Assembly: GCF_004346865.1 (NCBI RefSeq)
Contig: NZ_SMGR01000003.1
Span: 62,001-126,000, forward strand
Source: Shimia isoporae
GTDB lineage: Bacteria; Pseudomonadota; Alphaproteobacteria; Rhodobacterales; Rhodobacteraceae
Direction of reading: 5' to 3'
DNA: 64,000 bases
A model generated the notes under the pieces. The model had not been told where the DNA came from, did not search any database, and worked only from the letters and a program-made list of their open reading frames with translations. Positions 18,801-27,666 of this stretch are shown here, one piece after another (positions within the stretch are counted from its first letter, which is position 1; the number at the start of each line of letters is the position of its first letter). The translations under genes were made by a program, and so were the position numbers.

Positions 18801-19397
18801 GACAAACCCACGTTCCGTCAGCCTCTCAGCCTCGGGCTGACCGGTCTCTCCCGGGTGTCGCTGCAACTCGACGTAAAGCCGGTCCCTGTAAATCTCTTGG
18901 AAGCGCACCATCATGGCTTCCGCATCGGCCCGATGCCCCTGCTGAAGAAGGCGCCCTATGGGTCCGTCTGGTCCGCCCGTCAAACAAATCAGCCCAGCGC
19001 TGTGCGCGGCCAATTGCTCTATTGTCACCTGCGGTGCCTCGCCCCCGTCCTTGTCCACATACAGGCACGAACTCAGCTTCATCAGGTTTTCATACCCTTC
19101 TTCGCGCTGGCTCAACAAAACCACCGGCGCCGGTGCAGGCGGCTGCGTGCGTCCTGACGGATCATCGTGCGGCATTTTCACTGACACCTGACAGCCAACG
19201 ATCGGCTGCACTCCGGCGCCCTGCGCGCCGACTGAAAACTCCAGCGCCGCGAAAAGGCTGTTCGTGTCGGTGATCGCCACCGCAGGCATGCCCATATCGG
19301 CGCACATGCCCGGCAGTTTCTTGGTCCGAACGGCACCCTCCAAAAGCGAGTATTCGGTATGGACGCGGAGATGAATGAATCGGGGTTGGCTGCTCAT
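15876..19397 (-). CDS. dnaE: DNA polymerase III alpha subunit
   Basis: Replicative polymerase catalytic subunit, 1,173 residues, close to the usual length. Order of domains: an N-terminal PHP domain ([15 protein letters not shown]), the polymerase palm with the catalytic acidic motif in [16 protein letters not shown] near residue 405, fingers with [16 protein letters not shown] and [24 protein letters not shown], the helix-hairpin-helix region, and an OB-fold near residues 980-1080 ([24 protein letters not shown]). It is a single gene facing slyX and divergent from the decarboxylase operon. Confidence 0.97.
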   Translation of the reverse strand: [1173 protein letters not shown]

Positions 19398-19647
19398 GCG
19401 CCCAAGCTATCCCAGCCCATCAGCCGAGGAAACGCCCGTTTCGCCACAAAGCGTCAAGTCACTGAATTAATGACAACAAAACGTCCAATTGATCCGGAAA
19501 GCCCAAAATTATGCACCGCAGTGCTTTTTGTGTTAACTTCTTCGCAATACCGGACAGGTTGCGCGCTTTTTACCAACCCGTTCTCCCCCGCACCGCGGTG
19601 GGAAAAAATTGCTTGCTTTATACATATTTGAACAGGGCGGACCGGAC

Positions 19648-21903
19648 ATGGACGACAGCCAGCATTCCTCGCATATCAAAACTATTCTTGAGAAGTTTCA
19701 CCAGTACGCCAAAGACAACAACGATCTCGATCTGGCCAATTGCAAAGGCACCCAATCGCTTGCCGGATGGTTCATCGGTCCCATGGGAGAGAACGAAGAC
19801 CTGATGACCCGTATGGCGCTCAAGGCGGTCCAAGCCAACAGCAACGCGCGCCGTGAATACGGCGACCAATGGGATGATCCGGTTTATGTCACCGACAGGA
19901 TCAAGGCCGAGAAGGACTACAACGACACAGTTGCCGAGATCGAAAACCAGATGGACAAGATGCTCGGCTATCTGCACGGCTCGATCCCTCTGAGTAGCTA
20001 CCGCAACCAATCTCACATGTATTGGGACTGCACCCTGCCCGGCTTCGCCGGCTACTTCGCCGCGATGCTGTATAATCAGAACAACGTCGCAGCCGAAGCC
20101 TCCCCCGTCACGACCCTGATGGAAATCGAAGTCGGGCGTGATCTGTGCCGAATGCTTGGATATGAAGTGCCCGAAGGCAACGAAAACCCCGACGGCACCC
20201 CGGTTCCGTGGGGACATATCACCTGCGACGGTTCCGTCGCAAACGCCGAAAGCATCTGGGCCGCCCGCAACCTGAAGTATCTTCCGGTCTCCTTGTCACA
20301 GGCGATCAAGGTTGACCCGTCCATGGCCGCGGCCAAGGACCTTGAGGTTCCTCTCCTGCAAGGTGGTTCCGCGAAGTTGACCGAACTCGACAACTGGAGC
20401 CTGCTAAATCTTGGTGTCGACACGGTCATCGGCCTGTCGCCCAAGCTGCAAGCAGACTTTGGCATCTCCTCTGACACCATCCAGGCCGTTCTCGAAAAAT
20501 ACTCGGTCCAAAGCATCGGCCTCGCGGACATGCACAGGACCTATCTGCGCGATGTCTCCGAACTGCCAATCATTCTGGCGCCTTCAACGGCACACTACAG
20601 CTGGCCAAAAGGCGCAGCACTAATCGGACTTGGCGCCAATCAGCTTCACAGGGTCCATGTCGATCTGGATGGCCGCATGGAAATGCAGGCCCTCCGCCAA
20701 AAACTGGATGACTGTCTCGAAGACAGGCGGCCGGTACTTGAAGTTGTCGCCGTCATTGGCACAACCGAGGAAAGCTCCGTCGACCCACTCGATGAAATGG
20801 TCAAAATCCGCGACGAGTACCGCAAAAAAGGCCTCGAGTTCACGTTGCATGTCGATGGGGCGTGGGGAGGCTACTTCGCGTCCATGATCCGCGAAGCCAA
20901 AGGCAAAGTGCTCGAAACCGAACCAGGCGCGACCCAGATTACCCCTGCCATGCACATGAGCAGCTACGTCAAACGCCAATACGAGGCCTTCCCGCACGCC
21001 GACACACAAACGGTAGATCCGCACAAGGCAGGGTTCATCCCCTATCCTGCGGGCTCGCTCTGTTATCGCAACGGGGCCATGCGCGACCTCATCGCCTTCA
21101 CCGCCCCCGTGGTTTATCACGGCGGCGTTGATCCGACCGTCGGAGTCTACGGCATCGAGGGGTCCAAACCTGGGGCCGCTGCCGCAGGGGTCTATCTCTC
21201 GCACGCCGTCATCCGTCCCGACAAATCTGGCTACGGTAAACTGCTCGGCAAGTGCATCTTCAACTCCAAACGCCTCTATGCACAGCTGCTGGCTCTGAAT
21301 GCGGATGAACAGCGTGTACGCGTTACACCGTTCCAACGCCTCCCGGCCGAAAAAGAAGGGAAGTCTCCAGAAGAGATCGAGGCGCAGGCGAACTTCATCC
21401 GCGAGCAATTCGTGCCGCGCCAGAACAATGACCTGCTGGCCTATCTTGCCGAAAACCGCAAAGCCAACGCACTTTTCCACGAACTGGGCTCTGATCAGAA
21501 TATCGTCACCTATTCGCTGAACTTCCGCACAGCGGACGGTTGGAATACCGACGTGGATCTGATGAACGAATTCAACACGCTCATCTATCGCGCCCTGAGT
21601 ATCAGCGAATTTGACGGTGGCGTTGTCCCCTCGGAAGGGATGTTTGTCACGTCCTCCAGCTTTGACGTGCCGACTTATGGTCAAACCTTTGTGGATCATT
21701 TCGGCGGCCGCGCCGGACTGACATCAACCAATGGCAAACCGATCAGCTTCCTTGTTTCAACAACACAGGACCCATGGGTTTCGGCCACGGCAGAAGACAA
21801 CTATTTGCCCAAAGTCATTGCCAAGTTGGAGGAACAAGCGCTTAAGGCCGCCGCCGCTGTGATCCATAAACACGGTTTGACACCGCCGGAGCCCAGCGTA
21901 TGA
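19648..21903 (+). CDS. group II PLP-dependent amino acid decarboxylase (tyrosine decarboxylase-like)
   Basis: Predicted to remove CO2 from an L-amino acid, giving an amine. The 751-residue protein has the group II decarboxylase core: GHITCDGSVANAESIWAARN, HYSWPKGAALIGLG, HVDGAWGG with Asp403 that pairs with the PLP ring, and VDPHKAGFIPY with Lys460 as the PLP Schiff-base residue. The wording is closest to bacterial tyrosine decarboxylases, but it is longer than the roughly 620-residue enzymes known. I chose the ATG at 19648; the frame is open a little upstream. It overlaps the peptidase gene by 4 bases and heads a four-gene operon. Aromatic substrate is an inference. Confidence 0.85.
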   Translation: MDDSQHSSHIKTILEKFHQYAKDNNDLDLANCKGTQSLAGWFIGPMGENEDLMTRMALKAVQANSNARREYGDQWDDPVYVTDRIKAEKDYNDTVAEIENQMDKMLGYLHGSIPLSSYRNQSHMYWDCTLPGFAGYFAAMLYNQNNVAAEASPVTTLMEIEVGRDLCRMLGYEVPEGNENPDGTPVPWGHITCDGSVANAESIWAARNLKYLPVSLSQAIKVDPSMAAAKDLEVPLLQGGSAKLTELDNWSLLNLGVDTVIGLSPKLQADFGISSDTIQAVLEKYSVQSIGLADMHRTYLRDVSELPIILAPSTAHYSWPKGAALIGLGANQLHRVHVDLDGRMEMQALRQKLDDCLEDRRPVLEVVAVIGTTEESSVDPLDEMVKIRDEYRKKGLEFTLHVDGAWGGYFASMIREAKGKVLETEPGATQITPAMHMSSYVKRQYEAFPHADTQTVDPHKAGFIPYPAGSLCYRNGAMRDLIAFTAPVVYHGGVDPTVGVYGIEGSKPGAAAAGVYLSHAVIRPDKSGYGKLLGKCIFNSKRLYAQLLALNADEQRVRVTPFQRLPAEKEGKSPEEIEAQANFIREQFVPRQNNDLLAYLAENRKANALFHELGSDQNIVTYSLNFRTADGWNTDVDLMNEFNTLIYRALSISEFDGGVVPSEGMFVTSSSFDVPTYGQTFVDHFGGRAGLTSTNGKPISFLVSTTQDPWVSATAEDNYLPKVIAKLEEQALKAAAAVIHKHGLTPPEPSV

Positions 21904-23972
21904 CCGACAAGACGACGGAAAAATACGGCGCATGGGCGTCACCTATCGCGCCGCAAGCTTTGGTGGCAGGCGTCAAGAAATTCGAGCAAATTCAGCTAGA
22001 TGACCTTGACATCTATTGGGTTGAGGGACGCCCGGACGAAGGCGGACGGTCGGTGGTAGTCCGCGCTGCGCAGGGTGAGATCGTCAGCGATGTTACCCCC
22101 CTCGGATACAACGCTCGCAGCCTCGTCAATTCGTACGGCGGTGGCGCCATGTCGGTCCAGGCCGGAACCGTTTGGTTCACCAATTTTGCCTCCAAGGATT
22201 TCCCTGACACCCACGATCAACGCATCTACGCGCTGCGCGACGGTCAGTTTCCGCAACCCGTCACCCCCAGACAGGACGCCCGTTTCTCAGACATGGTGCC
22301 AGACCACGATCGTGGCTTGATATATGCAGTGCAGGAACGCGGAGACACCAAACTGCACGGGCAGGCTCAACAGACTCTGGTCGCGCTTGACATGAACGGC
22401 AAAGCGCTCCCGCTGACAATCGCGGAAGGCAGCGACTTTTACGCTGCGCCCGCACTTTCGCCAGATGGCCGCCAGTTGGCTTGGATCACATGGGACTATC
22501 CTTCCATGCCTTGGGATGGCACACGTCTTCAGCTCGCCGATATTGATGAAGCCGGCAACGCCAGAAATATCCGCACAATCGGCGGCGCTCCTGCCAAACA
22601 TGTCGACCCCGCCCTCAATCCGGTGCTGCAAAACGCCTTGCGGTATTCCGATGAAGCCATAGCTGAACCACGTTGGGGACCGGACGGAACGCTATATTGC
22701 GTGTCCGACAGATTGGAAATTGACGGCACCCGATGGTCAAACCTGCATCGCGTTGACGGCGAGAGCCTCACCGCCATCACCCGTGTCGCCGGTGATTTCA
22801 CCAGCCCGCTCTGGCGATTGGGTGTATCGTCCTATGGATTCATCTCAGATCAGAAAGCGCTCTGCGCCTTCACCAGTGACGGTGTCTGGTCGCTGGCAGT
22901 CGTCGATCTGACCAGCGGAAACATGACCTCGGTGGATCTGCCTTATACGGCGATCTCACAGCTCAAGGTCGGCGACGGGTTCGCCGCTTTCGTTGGCGGC
23001 CGGTTTGATGGCCCCTCGGCCATCGTGCGTCTGGACACCGGCGACTTCAGCTTCCACGAGCTTCAAAGCGCCAGCCCCGACATGGACGCCAAGGTAAGAG
23101 CCTGTCTGGTGGCGCCTGAAACCATCAGTTTCGACGTAGAAAACCCCGACGGTTCCACCGCGCGCTCGCACGCATTTTATCACGCCCCCAGCAATCCGGG
23201 CTTCGAAGGTCCAGCCGACGAACGCCCCCCGCTGGTCATCGTAATTCACGGCGGACCATCCGCATCGGCCAGCGCCGCAGCCTCGCTGGACATAGCGTTT
23301 TTCACGTCGCGAGGCTTTGCAGTTCTGGACACCAACTATCGCGGCAGCACCGGCTTCGGGCGCGCCTACCGCCAAAGCCTCTACGGAGAGTGGGGTGTCG
23401 TCGATGTGGCCGATTGTGTTGCAGGCGCCAACTACCTCGTTGCCCAAGACAAGGTGGATCGCTACAGGATCGTGTCCCGCGGAGGATCCGCAGGCGGCTA
23501 TACAACTCTTGCGCTGGCCACATTCGCCAACCTGCTCAGCGCCGGTGCCAGCTACTATGGCATTTCCGATTTGCAAATGATTGCTCAAGACACCGACAAG
23601 CTCGAGGCGTACTACGCACCCTTGCTCGTTGGACCTTGGCCCGAAGCGCAAAAAATCTACAAAGCCCGATCGCCGCTTTTCCATGCCGACGAGATTTCTT
23701 GCCCTCTCATCATCTTTCAGGGGCTGGATGATCCGGTCGTGCCACCGCCGCAAGCCCACGTGCTGATCGACACGATGGTCAAACGCAAGCTGCCTGTCGC
23801 CTGGGAGTTCTACAAAGGCGAAGGCCACGGCTTTAGGCAAAGCGCACATATCACGGGATCGCTCGAGGAAGAGCTTTCGTTTTACGGATCCGTTCTAGGG
23901 TTCACACCAGCCGGGCATCTCAAGCAGCCCGACATCAAGAACTGGCCTTTGGGGGACGAAGGCAACGATTAG
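21900..23972 (+). CDS. S9 family prolyl oligopeptidase-like peptidase
   Basis: Serine peptidase of the acylaminoacyl/dipeptidyl peptidase type, 690 residues. An N-terminal beta-propeller (about residues 30-400, with repeated blades such as PALSPDGRQLAWITWD) is followed by an alpha/beta hydrolase domain. The catalytic triad is complete: Ser530 in SRGGSAGGY, Asp611 in GLDDPVVPP, His643 in GEGHGF. There is no signal peptide, so it should act in the cytoplasm on short peptides. Its start overlaps the decarboxylase stop (ATGA), indicating coupled translation. It could supply amino acids to that enzyme, which is inference. Confidence 0.9.
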   Translation: MTDKTTEKYGAWASPIAPQALVAGVKKFEQIQLDDLDIYWVEGRPDEGGRSVVVRAAQGEIVSDVTPLGYNARSLVNSYGGGAMSVQAGTVWFTNFASKDFPDTHDQRIYALRDGQFPQPVTPRQDARFSDMVPDHDRGLIYAVQERGDTKLHGQAQQTLVALDMNGKALPLTIAEGSDFYAAPALSPDGRQLAWITWDYPSMPWDGTRLQLADIDEAGNARNIRTIGGAPAKHVDPALNPVLQNALRYSDEAIAEPRWGPDGTLYCVSDRLEIDGTRWSNLHRVDGESLTAITRVAGDFTSPLWRLGVSSYGFISDQKALCAFTSDGVWSLAVVDLTSGNMTSVDLPYTAISQLKVGDGFAAFVGGRFDGPSAIVRLDTGDFSFHELQSASPDMDAKVRACLVAPETISFDVENPDGSTARSHAFYHAPSNPGFEGPADERPPLVIVIHGGPSASASAAASLDIAFFTSRGFAVLDTNYRGSTGFGRAYRQSLYGEWGVVDVADCVAGANYLVAQDKVDRYRIVSRGGSAGGYTTLALATFANLLSAGASYYGISDLQMIAQDTDKLEAYYAPLLVGPWPEAQKIYKARSPLFHADEISCPLIIFQGLDDPVVPPPQAHVLIDTMVKRKLPVAWEFYKGEGHGFRQSAHITGSLEEELSFYGSVLGFTPAGHLKQPDIKNWPLGDEGND

Positions 23973-24002
23973 GAAACTGCAAAATCATCGGGAGGGAAGG
24001 CC

Positions 24003-25160
24003 ATGTTGAAAGTAGCGACAGGTTCAAGCGAAGAAACGGACAGCGTCGAAGCTTTTGAAGAAGCATATGAAATCGCAATGGAGGACCTCGGAGGCATGCA
24101 ACCCAAGGCGGCGCTTGTCTTCGCCGGCATTGATCTCGACCTTTCGGTGGTCGCAGACGAGCTGCGAAAACAGCAGCCCGACATCGTGATTGCCGGATGC
24201 ACCACAGACGGCGAGGTCGCAACGCCTGAAGGGTTCCTCGAGGACAGCCTCGTCATCACATTGTTTGCGTCCGATGACGTTTCCATTTCAGTCGGCATGG
24301 GCGCCAACGCCTCGTCCGCGCCGGAACAGGCGACTGCTGACGCGGTGGCTATGGCAAAAGCAGCGACCAGCGGAACGCCCGCACTTTGTATTGCAATGCC
24401 CGAAGGCATCGGCACCAACATCAACAGCATCGTCGAAGGGCTTCGCGATGCGCTCGGGCAGGATTTTCCGATTGTCGGTGGTGCCGCAGGTGACCAACTC
24501 CGCTTTCAGGGAACGCACCAGCTTTGTAATGATCAAATGGTTTCCGACGCTGTGGTGGTCATGTTGCTCTCAGGCGACATCACTGTCTCCTGCGGTGTAT
24601 CAACGGGCTATACGCCGCTCGGATCGGTTCACAAAGTCACCAAGTCCGAAGGATCGGTTATCCAGGAAATCGACGGCCGTCCCGCGGTCGATCTCTACAA
24701 GGACTATGTGCAAGCGCAGTCGATCTTTTTCCCTCTCGCAGTGCATGTGCCCGGACGCGAGGGTTTCCTGCTGAGTTCACCGCAGCACTTTGACGAAGAG
24801 ACCGGCGCAATTCACTTTGTAAATCCCGTTGCCGCCGACCGGGAGGTTCAGATCGCAACCGCGTCTCGCGACGAAATCGTCAGCGCCTCCAGAGCGGCGG
24901 TGCAACAGGCCTTCGACAGTTTTCCGGATGACCTTGTGCCAGACGCCGCGCTGGTGTTCTCCTGCGCCGGAAGACGGGCTGCTCTGGGCACGCGCACGGG
25001 TGAGGAATACGAAAGCTTCGAGGACATCATCGGAGGCGCGTTCCCCACGGCTGGGTTTTACACCTATGGCGAAATCAGCCCCGTTGGAAAGTCGGGAAAA
25101 TCCCTGCCCCACACGAATGCATTCGTCGCAGTCTTGCTGGGATCCCCTTCCGCAAGCTAA
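24003..25160 (+). CDS. FIST domain sensory protein
   Basis: A 385-residue protein made of FIST_N (about residues 25-220, with ALVFAGIDLDLSVVADELRK and IAGCTTDGEV) and FIST_C (about residues 225-375, with QEIDGRPAVDLYKDYV and ending in GAFPTAGFYTYGEISPVGKS...NAFVAVLL). FIST domains are predicted sensors of small molecules, possibly amino acids, found next to or fused with kinases, cyclases and chemoreceptors. It has no output domain of its own. GGGAGG lies just upstream of the ATG. It follows the peptidase by 30 bases and precedes the cyclase by 12, so the cyclase is its likely output partner. Confidence 0.9.
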   Translation: MLKVATGSSEETDSVEAFEEAYEIAMEDLGGMQPKAALVFAGIDLDLSVVADELRKQQPDIVIAGCTTDGEVATPEGFLEDSLVITLFASDDVSISVGMGANASSAPEQATADAVAMAKAATSGTPALCIAMPEGIGTNINSIVEGLRDALGQDFPIVGGAAGDQLRFQGTHQLCNDQMVSDAVVVMLLSGDITVSCGVSTGYTPLGSVHKVTKSEGSVIQEIDGRPAVDLYKDYVQAQSIFFPLAVHVPGREGFLLSSPQHFDEETGAIHFVNPVAADREVQIATASRDEIVSASRAAVQQAFDSFPDDLVPDAALVFSCAGRRAALGTRTGEEYESFEDIIGGAFPTAGFYTYGEISPVGKSGKSLPHTNAFVAVLLGSPSAS

Positions 25161-25172
25161 GCTGGGGTCCGG

Positions 25173-26006
25173 ATGGATCACTCAGACCGGACACGCCGCG
25201 CCGGTGACCCCGAACGCCGGTTGCGAAGACTTGAGAAACGCCTGAACAAATCCGAGATGCGCAGGGCCGAGCTCGAACATCTCATGGATGGCGGTCAGGC
25301 GTTCCAGCGTCGTGTCATTCAGGAAGTCGAAGACGCCAAGGCCGAAATCGAACGCCTCTATGAGTCTCTGTCGCTGGAGCAGGCCCGCACAAACCAGCTT
25401 CTGCGTTCCATTATGCCCGAGGCCGTAGCCGAAGAACTCAAGGAGCGCGGACGTGTCCGCCCCCGCCGAACAAAATCCGCGACCGTAATGTTTGCTGACT
25501 TTGTCAACTTCACATTACACACCGAAAACATGGATCCCGTCGCCTTGGTGCGCACTCTTGACCGCTATTACTCCGCTTTTGACGCGATCGCCGCGTCCCA
25601 CGGGGTGGAGAAGGTCAAGACTATTGGCGATGCCTATATGTGCGTTGCGGGCAATCTGGCCGACGTCCAATCGTCGGAACACGCGGCACAGATGTGCCGC
25701 GCGGCAGTGGACATCATGAAAGCCGTCGCCGACTTGCGCAGCGAGGAAACCAACTGGTCAATCCGGATCGGTCTACATTCAGGCCCGATCTCCAGCGGCG
25801 TCGTCGGCTCTGAAAGGCTCAGCTATGACATCTGGGGAGATACGGTGAACACGGCGGCGCGCGTCGCAGATGCCACAGGCATCAACGAGATCTTTCTCTC
25901 CGAAAGCACACACGCGCTTCTGTCAGATGATCAAGGCACCACCTACCACGGTGAGGTCGAGGCCAAGGGCAAAGGCCTCGTGCGCCTCTATCAACTCATC
26001 ACCTGA
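25173..26006 (+). CDS. soluble class III adenylate cyclase with coiled-coil N-terminus
   Basis: A 277-residue cyclase making cyclic nucleotide. Residues 15-77 are a charged coiled coil; residues 100-277 are the catalytic domain. Both metal-binding aspartates are present (Asp109 in MFADFVNFT, Asp153 in TIGDAYM), as are the transition-state pair Asn226 and Arg230 in DTVNTAAR. The purine-selecting residues are Lys149 (EKVKTIGD) and Asp219 (SYDIWGD), the pattern of adenylate rather than guanylate cyclases. There is no sensor or membrane domain, so the upstream FIST protein probably controls it. Last gene of the four-gene operon. Confidence 0.9.
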   Translation: MDHSDRTRRAGDPERRLRRLEKRLNKSEMRRAELEHLMDGGQAFQRRVIQEVEDAKAEIERLYESLSLEQARTNQLLRSIMPEAVAEELKERGRVRPRRTKSATVMFADFVNFTLHTENMDPVALVRTLDRYYSAFDAIAASHGVEKVKTIGDAYMCVAGNLADVQSSEHAAQMCRAAVDIMKAVADLRSEETNWSIRIGLHSGPISSGVVGSERLSYDIWGDTVNTAARVADATGINEIFLSESTHALLSDDQGTTYHGEVEAKGKGLVRLYQLIT

Positions 26007-26011
26007 CAGCA

Positions 26012-27226
26012 CTAGTCCATGTAGATGGGGAACACAGGCTCCAGAAGGCTGCCCGGCTTGAACGCCTGCTCAATTGAAGGCGCCACATACGGGAAATTCG
26101 GGGAAAGACGTTGTGTACTGACGTGCGGCAGGTTCACCCCGTCGGCCGCCACTAGGAACGGGTTCACATCCTGAATGATCCAGTAGATAGCATCTTCGCG
26201 CAGGTTTCGCCCGTTGGGGTATCCCGGTGCACTGTTCGGGCTCCAATGGATCACATCCGGCAAATAAGAATCGACCATACCCGCGATATCAGCCGCGCTG
26301 ACTTCAAGCTGTTCGAAGCGATAGCTGAGCTGAGTGCCATAGTTTTTGCGGTCGTCCTTCGGCGCCGTCGCGTTATAGGCATCGTTGAAATCGCCCACGG
26401 TCTTATACTTTGCGCGGTTGCGCGGCAGATAGTATTCGGGGTTATAACCGACAGGCGGATCAACAAAGAAAATGCCCTGCGTGCCAGCGCGCCCCATCCG
26501 GTCAACACCCTTGCCACTCTCGTCCGCAACGACAACCCAATACCGCAAATCCGTTTCCGCCAACTCCGGGACCTCCAGCACCACGAGTGTCATATCGGTA
26601 CGCCCAAACGTCAGTTCAGCCGAGCCTTTCGCCGGCAACCTGTCGCCGCCCGCCAAAGCTTGCTTGATAGCCATGGCCGTCGGTGCATCGACTGTCAGAA
26701 AATCAAAAAAGAACGGGTCGCGGCGCGGTCCGACAAACAGCAACTCACCTTTGTCACCTTTGACGATCTCCAACTCACGATTGAGTTTGTTGCTCAGCCC
26801 TCCGCCCAGCACATCTCCGTTCCACATATTTGAAACCGCATCGGCGCCCGTGGCCCGACGCAACTCCAGTTTCTGTTGCTGGTTCTCGTTGGGAATATCT
26901 GTCGCGCGGACCTTGTAAGCGACATCCGCAACAAGATCGCCATCCAGATCGAGTTTGTAGATGTAGGTCAGCGACGCATCCAGCTTGATGTCGGCGGGCG
27001 CGTTGGTACCTTCCGCCCCGCTGCCTGACAGCGGGTTGACCGTAAAGGCCATCGTCAGCCCACCAGTCTGGGGCCCCTTGAAGATAAAAATATCGCCAAT
27101 ATCCGCTTCTGGATGCGCCTGAGTATAGGGGGAATCCTTATGATCGGATGCCAGCGCAGGCAGCACAGCCATCCCTCCAAATCCACCAAGAACAATCGCA
27201 ACTTTAGAAATCAGTTTCAGTATCAT
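26012..27226 (-). CDS. DUF4331 family exported protein
   Basis: A 404-residue exported protein of unknown function. The signal peptide (residues 1-33, ending LPALA) is followed by the family's typical opening SDHKDSPYTQAHPEADIGDIFIFKGP. The rest looks like beta-rich sequence with TGLTMAFTVNPLSG and PDVIHWSPNSAPGYPNGRNLREDAIYW near the end. The start at 27226 is supported by GGGAG eleven bases upstream; an earlier ATG at 27247 lacks one. It converges on the cyclase gene with only 5 bases between stops and no visible terminator. Confidence 0.85.
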   Translation of the reverse strand: MILKLISKVAIVLGGFGGMAVLPALASDHKDSPYTQAHPEADIGDIFIFKGPQTGGLTMAFTVNPLSGSGAEGTNAPADIKLDASLTYIYKLDLDGDLVADVAYKVRATDIPNENQQQKLELRRATGADAVSNMWNGDVLGGGLSNKLNRELEIVKGDKGELLFVGPRRDPFFFDFLTVDAPTAMAIKQALAGGDRLPAKGSAELTFGRTDMTLVVLEVPELAETDLRYWVVVADESGKGVDRMGRAGTQGIFFVDPPVGYNPEYYLPRNRAKYKTVGDFNDAYNATAPKDDRKNYGTQLSYRFEQLEVSAADIAGMVDSYLPDVIHWSPNSAPGYPNGRNLREDAIYWIIQDVNPFLVAADGVNLPHVSTQRLSPNFPYVAPSIEQAFKPGSLLEPVFPIYMD

Positions 27227-27508
27227 TTCGTTCACTCCCAAGAACAAAAGCCGGTCCGGAACTCACTTAACCTAAGGGCACCCTATCAGACGAACACCCG
27301 CTTGAGGATTCAATTCGCATCCGCCTGAATTGCAGCGCCTGCCCTCGCCAGTGGCACATCCGTCTCAAGGCACAAACGGATTCGATAGAAGCAACCGGTC
27401 CCGCCGCAACCATCGGTCTGACAGCCTCCCCCCGACTCTTGGAGAGAGCATTGCCCGATGCCAGCTTCACGCACAAAAATTACGCACAAACTCACCGCTA
27501 AACTCTGC

Positions 27509-27537
27509 AAGACTTTCAACAATCCCTTGAAAGTCTT
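27509..27537. repeat. 11-base inverted repeat
   Basis: AAGACTTTCAA and TTGAAAGTCTT are exact reverse complements separated by 7 bases. There is no T tract after it, so it is more likely an operator or an mRNA leader hairpin than a terminator. It lies 206 bases before the transporter start codon. Confidence 0.5.
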
Positions 27538-27666
27538 AAGGATGCGACCCTACCCAACCCCTTGTTTTGCATACCTCGGCACACAGCGCACGCCGCACAC
27601 AAACGTCTCTGGCCCCCTTCCCCTCCCCAAGTTTATCTTGCAGTAACGCCCTGCCGCTCCCTAGGG

